The notes below the pieces were generated by a model. The model saw nothing but the letters and a program-made list of their open reading frames with translations. It was not told where the DNA came from and searched no databases. Made by a program: the position numbers and the translations under genes. DNA of 64,000 nucleotides from Pedobacter faecalis (GTDB lineage Bacteria; Bacteroidota; Bacteroidia; Sphingobacteriales; Sphingobacteriaceae), in contig NZ_JARXOW010000001.1 in NCBI RefSeq assembly GCF_030182585.1, forward strand, positions 2,666,001 to 2,730,000, written 5' to 3'. Shown one piece after another: positions 1 to 8,608 of the stretch (position 1 is the stretch's first letter; each line of letters opens with the position of its first letter).

Positions 1-2
1 AC

Positions 3-2300
3 CTTCACCTCGATAAGCCCTACTATACCGCCGGTGAAGATATATGGTTTAAAGCCTATGTCATAAACGCACGTACGTCCGCCTTATCAACCATCAGTGC
101 TGCGCTGTATGTCGAGCTGATCAGCGAATCTGATTCAATCAGGCAGCAGCGCAAAGTGGCCCTCACATCTGGCATTGGCTGGGGAGATTTTAAACTCCCC
201 GATTCACTTGCTGCGGGCAACTATCGCGTCAGAGCCTATACCCGCTGGATGCGCAATGCAGGCCCGGAATACTTCTTCGACAAAACAATAAAGATAGGAC
301 AAGCAAGCGCGGCGGTCTCTGGTGCTTCATCGCCCCACAGCAGTGCAGTAAAATCACCTCAAACCGGCAATGCCCCCCAAATCGATGTCCAGTTTTTCCC
401 TGAAGGCGGCAACCTGGTCGAAAACCTGCCCGGCAAAGTGGGCGTTAAGGCCTTAAACCCATCTGGCAGGGGCGAGGACATCAGTGGTCTGATTGTAGAC
501 GCTCGCGGTAATGAAATTTCCAGTTTCCGGACAGCGCATCTGGGCATGGGCAGTTTTATGCTGAACCCTCAGCCGGGACAGGAATACACTGCGATCGTCC
601 GGTCCGACAGCGGCCGACAAGAGCATCGGGTCAGATTGCCACGTGCGCTGGCCAACGGCTATGTGCTTTCCGTAAACCAAACACCTCAAGCCATCAGCGT
701 ACGTGTCCTTATCAGTGCCGGAATGCAGGTTGCCGGCGAGCTTAAACTGGTTACCCAGCATAACGGCAACGTATATTTTACTGCACGCTCCAATGCCGAA
801 AAGCAACTCTTCACGGCAAATATCCCCAAAAAGGACCTGCCGGCCGGAATTGTACAGTTAACTCTTTTCAACCCTGCAAATCAACCCGTTTGCGAGCGGC
901 TGGTGTTTGTGAAGAACAATAATAATCGCATCGACCTGCAGGTGAATACGGCAAAAAAGCAATACGCGGGTGGCGACAGCGTCTCGGTTCAGCTCCGCGC
1001 AAGTATTTCAGGCAAACCAGTACAGGGAAGTTTCTCGGTGTCAGTTACTAACACTTCGGTAGTGCCGCCTGATGAAGCGAACGAGACGAATATTCTGACC
1101 AGCCTGCTTTTGTCGTCAGACCTCCCCGGTTACATTGAGCAACCAAACAGCTATTTCCTCAAAGATGATGAGGAAACAGCGCAGCGACTGGATCACCTGA
1201 TGCTTACTCAGGGTTGGAGGCGTTTCCGCTGGCGCGATATTATCAATGGCCCTGAGCCAGTGATGGCATTCAAACCAGAAAAGGACCTGCAGGTAAACGG
1301 CAGTGTTGTTACTCCCGGAGGCAAGCCCTCGCCGCAGAGTACGGTATCCCTGTTTTCTACCAGCGGCGGTTTCTTTGCGGCCGATACGGTTACAGACGCC
1401 CAGGGGCGGTTTAGTTTCAAGGGGATGGCTTTTCCCGACAGTACAACCTTTGTGGTTCAGGCCAGAAATGCCAAGAACCGAGCTAATGTAGAGATCCGCA
1501 TGGACCCTCAGCCCGGACAGCCCGTAACCAGGAATAAAAATCGTGGCGATATCACGCCCAATGTACAGGACGCCTTGTCGGCCTACCTGAAAGCAAGCAG
1601 TAATGTGTTCGATGAACTTAGAAAACGCGGACTCATCCAGAAGGCCATCGTGCTCGACGAGGTCAACATTGTGCAGAAGAAAAACGAAGCGAAGAACTCA
1701 TCCAACCTGAACGGAGCGGGCAATGCCGACGCCATCATCACGGCCGAGCAGTTGTCTATGTGCAATACCTTGTCCCAATGCCTGCAAGGCCGTGTAGCCG
1801 GACTGATGATCCGTAACGGGATGGCCTATTTGCTAAGAAACGGCAATCAGCCCATGCGGATCATGCTCGATGGTATGATGATGGAACCCGATTTTCTGGA
1901 CAATATTAACCCCTTCGATGTCGAAAGCATAGAGGTACTCAAAAGCATCAATTACACCGCAATATACGGTTTGCAAGGCGGTGGCGGTGTGCTCGTGATC
2001 ACCACGAAGCGCGGCGGTGGCTCTGCCCGTCTGGTAGCGGCGCCGGGAATTACTACATATTCCGCTAAAGGGTATTACACCCCCCGGGAGTTCTATGTGC
2101 CTAAGTACGGAACACCTCAGGCAGCGGCAGATCTCCGGACTACCGTATACTGGCAACCGCATGTGTCTACCGACAATGAAGGCCGCGGAGCTTTTGGTTT
2201 TTACAACAGCAGTAAGCCAGGCATTTACCGTATTGTGGTTGAGGGGATTGACCTGGAAGGAAATTTGGCCCGGAGCATATACCATTACGAAGTAAAGTAG
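3..2300 (+). CDS. Macroglobulin-like protein with TonB plug domain (5' end outside window)
   Basis: The reading frame is open from base 3, so the gene starts upstream of the window; about 765 residues are visible. The first visible residues (HLDKPYYTAGEDIWFKAY) fit the MG2-type N-terminal domain of alpha-2-macroglobulin-like Bacteroidota proteins. A carboxypeptidase-regulatory-like stretch lies near the middle, followed by a TonB-receptor plug-like segment at about 1660-2020 (LDEVNIV, then QCLQGRVAGL, IMLDG, VESIEVLKS, GGGGVLVITTKRG). No 20-strand barrel follows; the protein ends in another beta-rich domain. It is probably an exported envelope protein. The substrate is unknown. An enoyl-CoA isomerase gene starts 5 bp after the stop. 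Confidence 0.8.
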   Translation, partial: LHLDKPYYTAGEDIWFKAYVINARTSALSTISAALYVELISESDSIRQQRKVALTSGIGWGDFKLPDSLAAGNYRVRAYTRWMRNAGPEYFFDKTIKIGQASAAVSGASSPHSSAVKSPQTGNAPQIDVQFFPEGGNLVENLPGKVGVKALNPSGRGEDISGLIVDARGNEISSFRTAHLGMGSFMLNPQPGQEYTAIVRSDSGRQEHRVRLPRALANGYVLSVNQTPQAISVRVLISAGMQVAGELKLVTQHNGNVYFTARSNAEKQLFTANIPKKDLPAGIVQLTLFNPANQPVCERLVFVKNNNNRIDLQVNTAKKQYAGGDSVSVQLRASISGKPVQGSFSVSVTNTSVVPPDEANETNILTSLLLSSDLPGYIEQPNSYFLKDDEETAQRLDHLMLTQGWRRFRWRDIINGPEPVMAFKPEKDLQVNGSVVTPGGKPSPQSTVSLFSTSGGFFAADTVTDAQGRFSFKGMAFPDSTTFVVQARNAKNRANVEIRMDPQPGQPVTRNKNRGDITPNVQDALSAYLKASSNVFDELRKRGLIQKAIVLDEVNIVQKKNEAKNSSNLNGAGNADAIITAEQLSMCNTLSQCLQGRVAGLMIRNGMAYLLRNGNQPMRIMLDGMMMEPDFLDNINPFDVESIEVLKSINYTAIYGLQGGGGVLVITTKRGGGSARLVAAPGITTYSAKGYYTPREFYVPKYGTPQAAADLRTTVYWQPHVSTDNEGRGAFGFYNSSKPGIYRIVVEGIDLEGNLARSIYHYEVK

Positions 2301-2305
2301 CAACG

Positions 2306-3067
2306 ATGAAGAATATACAAGTAACCATAAAAGACCGCCTGGCTATGATCACGCTCGACCGCGGCAAGTCTAACGCCCTGAACGGCGAAATGATTGGCGA
2401 ACTGGCAGACATGCTGAAGAATATAGACAGCGACCCCGCTATTGGCGGGGCGATCATACGGGGAAAAGATAACTTTTTCTCCGCCGGACTGGATCTCATC
2501 GAGCTTTACGACTATACAGCCACCGAGGCCGAGCAGTTCTGGAAACAGTTCCTGAACTTCGCCGCTGCAATCGTAGCATTCAAAAAGCCCCTGGTAGCTG
2601 CCATAAACGGACATAGCCCTGCAGGCGGTTGCATCATTGCGCTGGCCTGCGATTACAGGGTGATGGCCGAAGGCCAGTTTATTATTGGGCTCAACGAAGT
2701 GCCCGTAGGCATCATTGTGCCGAACAGCATCTTCAGGCTTTACGCCTTCTGGCTGGGAGAGGCGCGAGCCTCACAAAGCCTGCTGGACGGCCGGTTGTTT
2801 AGTCCCGCCGAAGCACTCCAGGCAGGACTGGTAGATGAGGTCGTGAACCCTGACAGTATCATCACCGCGGCTGAGCGGCGCGCCCGCAGGTACATGGCCA
2901 TGGAAGGCAACACCTGGTCACAAAGCAAAATGCATATCCGGAAAGATCTGATCAGCGCCTTGAGGGCCGACCAAAGTGAAGAGCTGTCGGCCATGCTGCA
3001 GCAGTGGTGGTCGCCCGCCACAAGAAGCATCCTGAAAACTATCATCGACAACCTTCAGCGTAAATAG
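2306..3067 (+). CDS. Enoyl-CoA delta-isomerase, mitochondrial ECI1-like (crotonase family)
   Basis: 253 residues with the crotonase fold. The oxyanion-hole segments are FSAGLDL (about 58-64) and PAGGC (105-109). The segment from PAGGC to GLNE resembles mitochondrial delta3,delta2-enoyl-CoA isomerase more than a hydratase: the first hydratase glutamate is replaced (GGCII) while the second is kept (E131 in GLNEVPVG). A single acidic residue is typical of the isomerase, which moves the double bond of unsaturated acyl-CoA so beta-oxidation can go on. It sits 2 bp before a 2,4-dienoyl-CoA-reductase-like gene, which does the companion job. A hydratase or another crotonase activity cannot be excluded from sequence alone. 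Confidence 0.8.
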   Translation: MKNIQVTIKDRLAMITLDRGKSNALNGEMIGELADMLKNIDSDPAIGGAIIRGKDNFFSAGLDLIELYDYTATEAEQFWKQFLNFAAAIVAFKKPLVAAINGHSPAGGCIIALACDYRVMAEGQFIIGLNEVPVGIIVPNSIFRLYAFWLGEARASQSLLDGRLFSPAEALQAGLVDEVVNPDSIITAAERRARRYMAMEGNTWSQSKMHIRKDLISALRADQSEELSAMLQQWWSPATRSILKTIIDNLQRK

Positions 3068-3069
3068 CC

Positions 3070-3951
3070 ATGTATAACGAACCTATGCTGCGTGAAGACG
3101 CCCTTAAGGGAAAAACCATTGTGGTAACCGGCGGTGGCACAGGCTTGGGCAAAGCCATGGGCACCTACTTTCTAAAGCTTGGCGCCAACCTTGTCATCAC
3201 CAGCCGAAAGCTGGATGTATTGCAGCAAACAGCCTCCGAAATGGAAGAAGCTACCGGCGGGAAAGTACTGGCCATTGCCTGTGATGTGCGCGACTACGTA
3301 CAGGTTGAGCATGTGCTCAGTGAAAGCCTGCGTGTTTTCGGCAAGGTTGATGCGCTGTTGAATAATGCGGCGGGTAATTTTATCTCACCCACCGAGCGAT
3401 TGTCGGCCAACGCCTTTTCCTCTGTCATTGATATTGTGCTAAAAGGCTCTGTGAACTGTACTCTGGCCTTTGGGAAGCACTGGATTGGCCAACAGCAGCC
3501 AGCCAGCGTGCTCAATATCGTAACCACCTATGCCTTCACAGGCTCGGCCTATGTGGTGCCCTCGGCCTGCGCCAAAGGCGGGGTACTGGCCATGACGCGC
3601 TCGCTCGCCGTAGAATGGGGCAAGTATGGCATCCGCACCAATGCTATTGCGCCGGGCCCGTTTCCTACCAAGGGAGCATGGGACCGCTTGCTGCCCGGCA
3701 ATTTGGCGGAGAAGTTTGATTTTAAGAACCGCGTGCCTTTGAAGCGTGTGGGCGAACACCAGGAGCTGGCCAATCTGGCTGCCTTTCTCATCAGCGATTT
3801 TGCCGGATATATTAACGGGGAGGTGATCACCATAGACGGAGGTGAGTGGCTGCAGGGCGCAGGTCAGTTTAACGGTATGGAAGCCATTCCGGATGAGATG
3901 TGGGACAGCTTTCTACCAGCGGATAAGCGCACTCCCCCAGGTAAAGCCTGA
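3070..3951 (+). CDS. SDR oxidoreductase, 2,4-dienoyl-CoA reductase (DECR1-like)
   Basis: 293-residue short-chain dehydrogenase. Nucleotide-binding motif TGGGTGLG is at 20-27, NNAAGNF at 98-104, catalytic-type Y154 (in TTYAFTG) and K169 (in ACAKGG). AAGNFISPTERL and the later AVEWGKYGIR / APGP stretch closely resemble mitochondrial 2,4-dienoyl-CoA reductase. This enzyme reduces 2,4-dienoyl-CoA to 3-enoyl-CoA with NADPH, and the upstream isomerase product would then return it to beta-oxidation. The start ATG is 2 bp after the previous stop, so the two are surely co-transcribed. The last 39 bp overlap the end of the convergent fabH gene. Confidence 0.85.
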   Translation: MYNEPMLREDALKGKTIVVTGGGTGLGKAMGTYFLKLGANLVITSRKLDVLQQTASEMEEATGGKVLAIACDVRDYVQVEHVLSESLRVFGKVDALLNNAAGNFISPTERLSANAFSSVIDIVLKGSVNCTLAFGKHWIGQQQPASVLNIVTTYAFTGSAYVVPSACAKGGVLAMTRSLAVEWGKYGIRTNAIAPGPFPTKGAWDRLLPGNLAEKFDFKNRVPLKRVGEHQELANLAAFLISDFAGYINGEVITIDGGEWLQGAGQFNGMEAIPDEMWDSFLPADKRTPPGKA

Positions 3952-4962
3952 TCCGAAAGCCGCAAGGCAAACGAGGTCGCCATCATTGATGAGCCCTGCT
4001 TCCCAGGCTTCACATAAAGCAATGGGTACCGAGGCTGCGGTGGTATTGCCGTACTTCTGAATGTTATTGAATACCTGTGCGTCACGCAGACCCAGCAATT
4101 GCTGTACATACTGACTGATTCTAAGGTTGGCCTGATGTGGCACCAGCAGGTCGATGTCGGCCGGGGAGAGGTCATTTGCGCTCAGTGCTTCCTTTATCAC
4201 CTCTGGAAATTTAACCACAGCTTTTTTAAACACGGCCGGCCCGTCCATATACGGCAGCGCTGCGCCCTGCTCCAGTTGTTCAGGTGTAAGGAACAGTCCG
4301 CCCAACTCCTGGTCTGGAAAGCCCGGCTTCCCTTCCAGCCATTTATTCGCATGCGAACCGGGGTAATACATGGCCAGAAGTTCCGCTTCAGCACCGTCGC
4401 TGTGCAGGTGTGTGCTAAGTATACCCTGACCCTCTTCCATTGCCGGCTGCAGCACTACTGCGCCCGCCCCATCACCAAAAATTACGGAGACGTTACGGCT
4501 TCGCGTCTCAAAGTCCATTGCAAAAGAATGCTTTTCACTGCCCACCACGAGAACGTTTTTGTACATCCCCGTGCGTATAAATTGGTCGGCCACCGAAAGC
4601 GCGTACACAAAACCGGAACACTGGTTACGGATGTCCAGCGCGCCGATCTCCCGCATCTTCATTTCCCGTTGCAGCAATACCCCGCAGCCGGGAAAATAAT
4701 AATCGGGACTAAGCGTCGCAAAAATGATGAAATCCACATCCTGAGGAGTGATGCCAGCCCGACCGATGGCGATCTTCGCTGCTTCAATGCCCATGGTCGT
4801 GGTCGTTTCCCCCATCCGGTCCGCGAAACGCCGTTCCTTAATACCAGTGCGTTCCTGTATCCAAGCATCGTCGGTATCCATAAACCGGGCGAGGTCGTTA
4901 TTCGTATACACATGATCAGGGACATAGTAGCCGATGCCGGCAATTTTGGAACGTTGCATCAT
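3913..4962 (-). CDS. fabH: 3-oxoacyl-ACP synthase III (KASIII)
   Basis: About 349 residues, the usual FabH length. It catalyses the first condensation of fatty acid synthesis (acyl-CoA plus malonyl-ACP). The catalytic triad is visible: Cys115 (NQCSGF), His276 (PHQANL) and Asn306 (GNTTAAS). The C-terminus GSGFTWGSALIRW is typical. The frame is open up to 5139, but that would run over the clpS start, and similarity begins at RSKIAGIGYYVP, so ATG 4962 or the adjacent ATG 4959 is chosen. It is transcribed divergently from clpS and converges with the dienoyl-CoA reductase gene with a 39-bp overlap. Other ketoacyl synthase III homologues with different acyl preference are possible. Confidence 0.93.
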   Translation of the reverse strand: MMQRSKIAGIGYYVPDHVYTNNDLARFMDTDDAWIQERTGIKERRFADRMGETTTTMGIEAAKIAIGRAGITPQDVDFIIFATLSPDYYFPGCGVLLQREMKMREIGALDIRNQCSGFVYALSVADQFIRTGMYKNVLVVGSEKHSFAMDFETRSRNVSVIFGDGAGAVVLQPAMEEGQGILSTHLHSDGAEAELLAMYYPGSHANKWLEGKPGFPDQELGGLFLTPEQLEQGAALPYMDGPAVFKKAVVKFPEVIKEALSANDLSPADIDLLVPHQANLRISQYVQQLLGLRDAQVFNNIQKYGNTTAASVPIALCEAWEAGLINDGDLVCLAAFGSGFTWGSALIRW

Positions 4963-5025
4963 ATTTGGTTGGAGTTGTCGTTTGCGCAAAAATAACTTTC
5001 CCTGTGATATTGTTTTCAAATAAAG

Positions 5026-5033
5026 TAATTTTG
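5026..5033 (+). promoter_or_regulatory. -7 promoter box for clpS
   Basis: TAATTTTG matches the Bacteroidota TAnnTTTG box exactly; a weaker TGTG lies 19 bp upstream at 5003-5006, where TTTG is expected. The clpS ATG begins only 5 bp after the box, so the transcript probably starts at or next to the start codon. Confidence 0.5.
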
Positions 5034-5038
5034 TGTGC

Positions 5039-5320
5039 ATGTCTACAGAAACCAAAGAAGAAACCTTTACCCTTGAGGAAATCCTGACTTCGCTGAAGAC
5101 CGTCCACCGCCTGATCCTGTGGAATGACGACATCAACACCTTCGATCATGTCATCTTCTGCATGATGAAGTACCTTGATTATTCCGAAAACCAGGCCGAG
5201 AAGATTGCATGGAAAGTCCACAATGAAGGCAAATGCGCTGTATTGGAAGGCTCTTTTACAGAAATGGAAATATACCGTAAAATCCTGCAGCAGGAAGGAC
5301 TCACCGTTTCGGTCGACTGA
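5039..5320 (+). CDS. clpS: ATP-dependent Clp protease adaptor ClpS
   Basis: 93 residues. ClpS binds N-terminal degron residues of proteins and hands them to ClpAP-type proteases. The core motif is LILWNDDINTFDHVI (compare the family LxNDDxTPxxxVI), followed by AEKIAWKVHNEGK, where the family has a conserved VHxxGK. The frame also offers a GTG at 5033, but the ATG at 5039 gives a normal N-terminus (MSTETKEE) and follows a good -7 box. No clpA or clpC lies in the window. The ClC antiporter gene follows 42 bp later. Confidence 0.92.
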   Translation: MSTETKEETFTLEEILTSLKTVHRLILWNDDINTFDHVIFCMMKYLDYSENQAEKIAWKVHNEGKCAVLEGSFTEMEIYRKILQQEGLTVSVD

Positions 5321-5362
5321 GTTCGCGGAACACTTGGCCCGGTTTTTATTACCTTTACACGT

Positions 5363-6730
5363 ATGTCGGGATCCCTGTTCCAGAAAATACGCCAGCATCT
5401 CAAAAATGCTTTCGACCGGGTCAATAATCAGGCGTATAAGCGTACGATACTGCAGGCTATTCCCTTTTGGATCGCATCGGTGCTTACCGGCCTGATTGCG
5501 GTGGCATATGCTGAACTGTTCGGACTTGCAGAATCGGTCTCGAAAATCATTATTAGCTATGCCCCCTGGGCACTTTTTATTTTAATGCCCTTTTGTTTTC
5601 TCCTGGCCTGGTGGATCGTGCTCCGCTATGCGCCCAATGCGAAAGGTAGCGGCATACCGCAGGTTATTGCTGCCATTGAAATAACCGGAGCAAAAACGGA
5701 AGACAAGGTTGACCGCCTGCTCAGCGTTAAAATTATCATTGTGAAGATCGCCTCCAGCCTCATTATGGCAGCCGGCGGCGGCGCAATAGGTCGGGAGGGC
5801 CCCACCATACAAATTGCGTCTTCGCTATTCCGAAAGGTCAACGAACTTCTTCCTCCCTGGTGGCCCAAGATTGCCCGCAAAAACATGATCACCACCGGTG
5901 CTGCGGCCGGACTTGCAGCCGCCTTCAATACGCCGCTCGGAGGTATCGTATTTGCCATCGAGGAGCTTACCAAAACGCATTTCAGTTATTTTAAGACGGC
6001 TATCTTCTCTTCTGTAATCATTGCAGGCCTCACGGCCCAGGCCATCATAGGGCCTTATCTTTATCTCGGTTATCCAAAAGTCTCGGAGGCCTCCAAACTC
6101 ATTTTTCTAGGCATCATTTTAGTTGCCGTGCTTGCCGGAATCCTGGGTGCTATCATGTCTAAACTTATACTATGGGGCATGAAGTGGAAGGCGAAGCTCA
6201 AATTTACCCACCAGCATGTACTTTACATAGGTGCCGTGGCTTTAGTTTTAGGCACACTGGCCACGCTGGTCAGCTATGATGTACTCGGTTCGGGCAAGGA
6301 GATTATACAGCACACGCTGTTCACCGACAGTAAGTACCTGCCCTGGTATACGCCCGTGCTGCGTGTAATTGGCCCGGTACTTTCCTTCACTACCGGTGCT
6401 GCAGGCGGTATCTTCGCGCCCTCGCTTGCATCGGGGGCCAGTATCGGCTCAGTACTGTCGGGCTGGATGGAACTCAGTGAAAGCAATACCAATCTGATGA
6501 TCCTTTCCGGCATGGTCGGATTTTTGACCGGTGTAACACGGTCGCCCTTCACTTCTGCTATCCTGGTGCTGGAAATGACGGACCGACACGGCGTAATATT
6601 TCACCTCATCCTGGCCGCAATGACTTCCAGTGTAGCTGCTATCCTTATCGATAAGCATTCGTTTTACCATCATTTGAAGAATCAGTATATCGCGGATCTT
6701 CAAACTGATGATCCTCCAACGCGCAATTAG
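5363..6730 (+). CDS. ClC-family chloride/proton antiporter
   Basis: 455 residues with about ten hydrophobic helices, no C-terminal CBS pair. The three ion-path signatures are present: GSGIP (95-99), GREGP (143-147) with the gating glutamate E145, and GIFAPSLASG. The proton glutamate of exchangers is also kept (E201 in FAIEEL, matching E203 of the E. coli protein), so a coupled Cl-/H+ antiporter is more likely than a passive channel. The gene is flanked by clpS upstream (42 bp) and by the dispersed repeat starting 18 bp after its stop. Confidence 0.92.
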   Translation: MSGSLFQKIRQHLKNAFDRVNNQAYKRTILQAIPFWIASVLTGLIAVAYAELFGLAESVSKIIISYAPWALFILMPFCFLLAWWIVLRYAPNAKGSGIPQVIAAIEITGAKTEDKVDRLLSVKIIIVKIASSLIMAAGGGAIGREGPTIQIASSLFRKVNELLPPWWPKIARKNMITTGAAAGLAAAFNTPLGGIVFAIEELTKTHFSYFKTAIFSSVIIAGLTAQAIIGPYLYLGYPKVSEASKLIFLGIILVAVLAGILGAIMSKLILWGMKWKAKLKFTHQHVLYIGAVALVLGTLATLVSYDVLGSGKEIIQHTLFTDSKYLPWYTPVLRVIGPVLSFTTGAAGGIFAPSLASGASIGSVLSGWMELSESNTNLMILSGMVGFLTGVTRSPFTSAILVLEMTDRHGVIFHLILAAMTSSVAAILIDKHSFYHHLKNQYIADLQTDDPPTRN

Positions 6731-6748
6731 GTGGCTACCTGATGGCAG

Positions 6749-6873
6749 GTGAGTGCGCTTTGCCACCATAATGGTACCGCCATGAGTCCGCCTTTTTTCA
6801 GGGAAAAGGCGGACTCACCCCGGACTCATGGCGGACTCATGGCGGACTCACTAGCTACGCGGTGGCTACAAAT
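6749..6873. repeat. Dispersed structured repeat, copy 1 (125 bp)
   Basis: This stretch aligns without gaps to 58056-58180; I count 13 differences in 125 bp, only one of them in the central 73 bp (6779-6851). A perfect 14-bp inverted repeat (6783-6796 with 6804-6817, 7-nt loop) is followed by an 11-bp unit (cggactcatgg) in tandem, two full copies plus part of a third. The left arm 6779-6792 is also perfectly complementary to 6830-6843, so alternative foldings are possible. GCCACC (6762-6767) and GGTGGC (6861-6866) could form an outer stem. It lies between the antiporter stop and infC. A reading frame of 38 codons starts at 6782. The origin is unknown; a REP/MITE-like element is the nearest idea. 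Confidence 0.9.
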
Positions 6874-6887
6874 TCCGGGAAAAATGC

Positions 6888-6895
6888 TATATTTG
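6888..6895 (+). promoter_or_regulatory. -7 promoter box upstream of infC
   Basis: TATATTTG matches TAnnTTTG exactly. No TTTG stands at the expected distance upstream; that region is the right end of repeat copy 1. If used, the infC mRNA would have a leader of about 125 nt, a length that could hold the autoregulatory structures known for infC operons. I see no clear structure by eye. Confidence 0.4.
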
Positions 6896-7025
6896 TAATT
6901 ATCGGCTTAAAAAGCACTCCAAATTGCCCCTCCTTGAATAGGGCAGCTCCCGCAGTTACATGTTTTATACGATGGCTAATGTGGGGGAATTATTAATTTT
7001 TTTGTTAACCACTAAATCATTCAAT

Positions 7026-7592
7026 TTGGCTTTAAAAAGAAAACCTGTAAACAGGGGACCACGTATTCCCGTAAAGCGAGAAGCAGAACACAAAATTAAC
7101 CAACACATCACCGCAACAGAAGTGCGGATAGTGGGTGATAATGTAGAACCAGCGGTGTACCCAATAACTACCGCAAGGGCAATGGCAGAAGAGCAGGGAC
7201 TCGACCTGGTAGAGATTTCCCCTAAAGCGGTACCTCCCGTTTGCCGCATCATCGACTACAATAAATTCCTTTTCGAGAAGAAAAAGAAAGACAAGGAAAT
7301 CAAGGCAAAAACCAAGCAAACGGTAATTAAAGACATCCGCTTCGGTCCGAACACCGACGATCACGATTTTCAATTTAAACTTAAGCATGCCATGTCTTTT
7401 CTGCAGAGCGGAGAAAAAGTTCGAGCTTTTGTACACTTTCGGGGTCGTTCAATTGTTTATAAGGAGCGGGGGGAGATCTTGCTGCTGCAATTTGCCCAGG
7501 CGCTTGAAGAATACGGCAAAGTTGAACTTATGCCGAAACTTGAAGGAAAGCGTATGTTTTTGACCCTTGCACCTAAAGGCAGCAAAAAATAG
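7026..7592 (+). CDS. infC: Translation initiation factor IF-3 (TTG start)
   Basis: 188 residues from TTG at 7026. The frame stays open to an ATG at 6960, but the family N-terminus in Bacteroidota begins ALKRKP-like directly after the initiator, and infC is well known for non-ATG starts used in autoregulation. Both IF-3 domains are present: the N-domain ([34 protein letters not shown]) and, after a lysine-rich linker, the C-domain ([47 protein letters not shown]). IF-3 binds the 30S subunit and controls start-codon selection. Unusually, neither thrS upstream nor rpmI-rplT downstream is present; a PRC-barrel gene follows after 17 bp. Confidence 0.95.
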   Translation: MALKRKPVNRGPRIPVKREAEHKINQHITATEVRIVGDNVEPAVYPITTARAMAEEQGLDLVEISPKAVPPVCRIIDYNKFLFEKKKKDKEIKAKTKQTVIKDIRFGPNTDDHDFQFKLKHAMSFLQSGEKVRAFVHFRGRSIVYKERGEILLLQFAQALEEYGKVELMPKLEGKRMFLTLAPKGSKK

Positions 7593-7609
7593 TCTTTAAC
7601 TAAAAGAAT

Positions 7610-8284
7610 ATGATGTTAGTATATGCACACCAGCTTTTAAAGTTTACGCTCTCGGCTTCCGACGGGGAGATTGGTAGCGTAAAGGACGTTTATTTCGACG
7701 ATCACAACTGGACATTGCGTTACTTCGTGGTGGATACCGGAAACTGGCTTTTTCAGCGCAAAGTGCTGATCTCGCCGGTTGCGGTTGATGGGGGGCAGCA
7801 AGTCAGTCAGGGTAAACTTCCTGTAAAACTAAGCAAGGAACAGGTAAAAGACAGTCCCGACATTGATATGGACATGCCTGTATCGAGGCAGCAGGAATCC
7901 AGTTTGTTCGACTATTATTCCTGGCCATCGAACGGCCGGGCCGGGATGGGCTATCCAACGTCAGGAATGCTGAAAGGGGCCTCAGCCTTCTACAATAAGA
8001 TAGAAAATCAGGCAAATTTTGATCCCCACCTGCGCAGTTTCCGGCATGTATCTCAATATGAAGTCCATAATGAGGAGGGCTTAGTCGGCCGCGTGAAGGA
8101 TCTCCTTATCGATACCGCCGACTGGTCGGTCCCTTACCTGGTTCTCGACGGTGTATTTGCTTCCGGCTACGAGCAGGTTGCCATACCAACCGACAAGATA
8201 CTTAGCATTGATTGGGATACCTATACGGTAAATGTCTCTATTAAGAATGCAGAGTTGAGCAACGATGCTCTGATAAATCTTTAA
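7610..8284 (+). CDS. PRC-barrel domain protein (two barrels)
   Basis: 224 residues holding two PRC-barrel-like units. The first is at about 3-75 (ASDGEIGSVKDVYFDDHNWTLR, VVDTG), the second at about 145-215 (NEEGLVGRVKDLLIDTADWS, VLDGVF). The linker between them is rich in Pro, Gly and Ser. PRC barrels occur in RNA-processing proteins (RimM) and in stress or photosynthetic proteins. The two-unit type without other domains is of unknown function and no signal peptide is seen. A second ATG directly follows the first, so the start may be 7613. Co-transcription with infC is possible (17 bp gap). Confidence 0.8.
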   Translation: MMLVYAHQLLKFTLSASDGEIGSVKDVYFDDHNWTLRYFVVDTGNWLFQRKVLISPVAVDGGQQVSQGKLPVKLSKEQVKDSPDIDMDMPVSRQQESSLFDYYSWPSNGRAGMGYPTSGMLKGASAFYNKIENQANFDPHLRSFRHVSQYEVHNEEGLVGRVKDLLIDTADWSVPYLVLDGVFASGYEQVAIPTDKILSIDWDTYTVNVSIKNAELSNDALINL

Positions 8285-8608
8285 ATTTCCTGACTTCTTT
8301 TTTGCAGCAAGCCTTAAGAGGCAACAGACGTTCTGAGTTTGCTGGTCCTCGGTTTGCCGTGAGCTTACAGGCCTTTCTCTTTTGAGCTCATATCATGCTG
8401 GTTTTTGTATGTGAAAGCTTTAACTTTAGTTGTATGTTTAAATGTCCGAACATTGTGTCGGTTGATGGTAAGTTTTATCTGATGAAAAGGCGCACGGGGA
8501 ACTGTTTAGAAGCCGACGCGTCGGACGAAAAGCTAGATATGCCACTCAGCCTGCGAGTTAGGGCGAGGTTACGTTCTTCAGGAAGCATCGTTTACTAAAA
8601 TATTACTG
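8285..8608. other. Intergenic region, 324 bp
   Basis: No convincing gene, hairpin terminator or consensus promoter was found. A 67-codon frame at 8395-8598 has no recognisable features and a cysteine-rich, low-quality composition; I do not call it a gene. TAACTTTA near 8420 is a one-mismatch -7 box and might belong to the downstream glycosidase. Confidence 0.4.

Noticed and set aside
4099..4995. 298-codon forward frame inside fabH
   Set aside because: Antisense of a gene with an intact Cys-His-Asn triad.
4963..5139. 59-codon N-terminal extension of fabH
   Set aside because: It would run through the clpS start and its promoter, and FabH similarity begins at RSKIAGIGYYVP.
6960..7025. ATG start for infC at 6960
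   Set aside because: It adds 22 hydrophobic residues not found in IF-3; TTG 7026 gives the family N-terminus.
8395..8598. 67-codon frame before the glycosidase
   Set aside because: No signal, domain or promoter at a proper distance; composition looks random.
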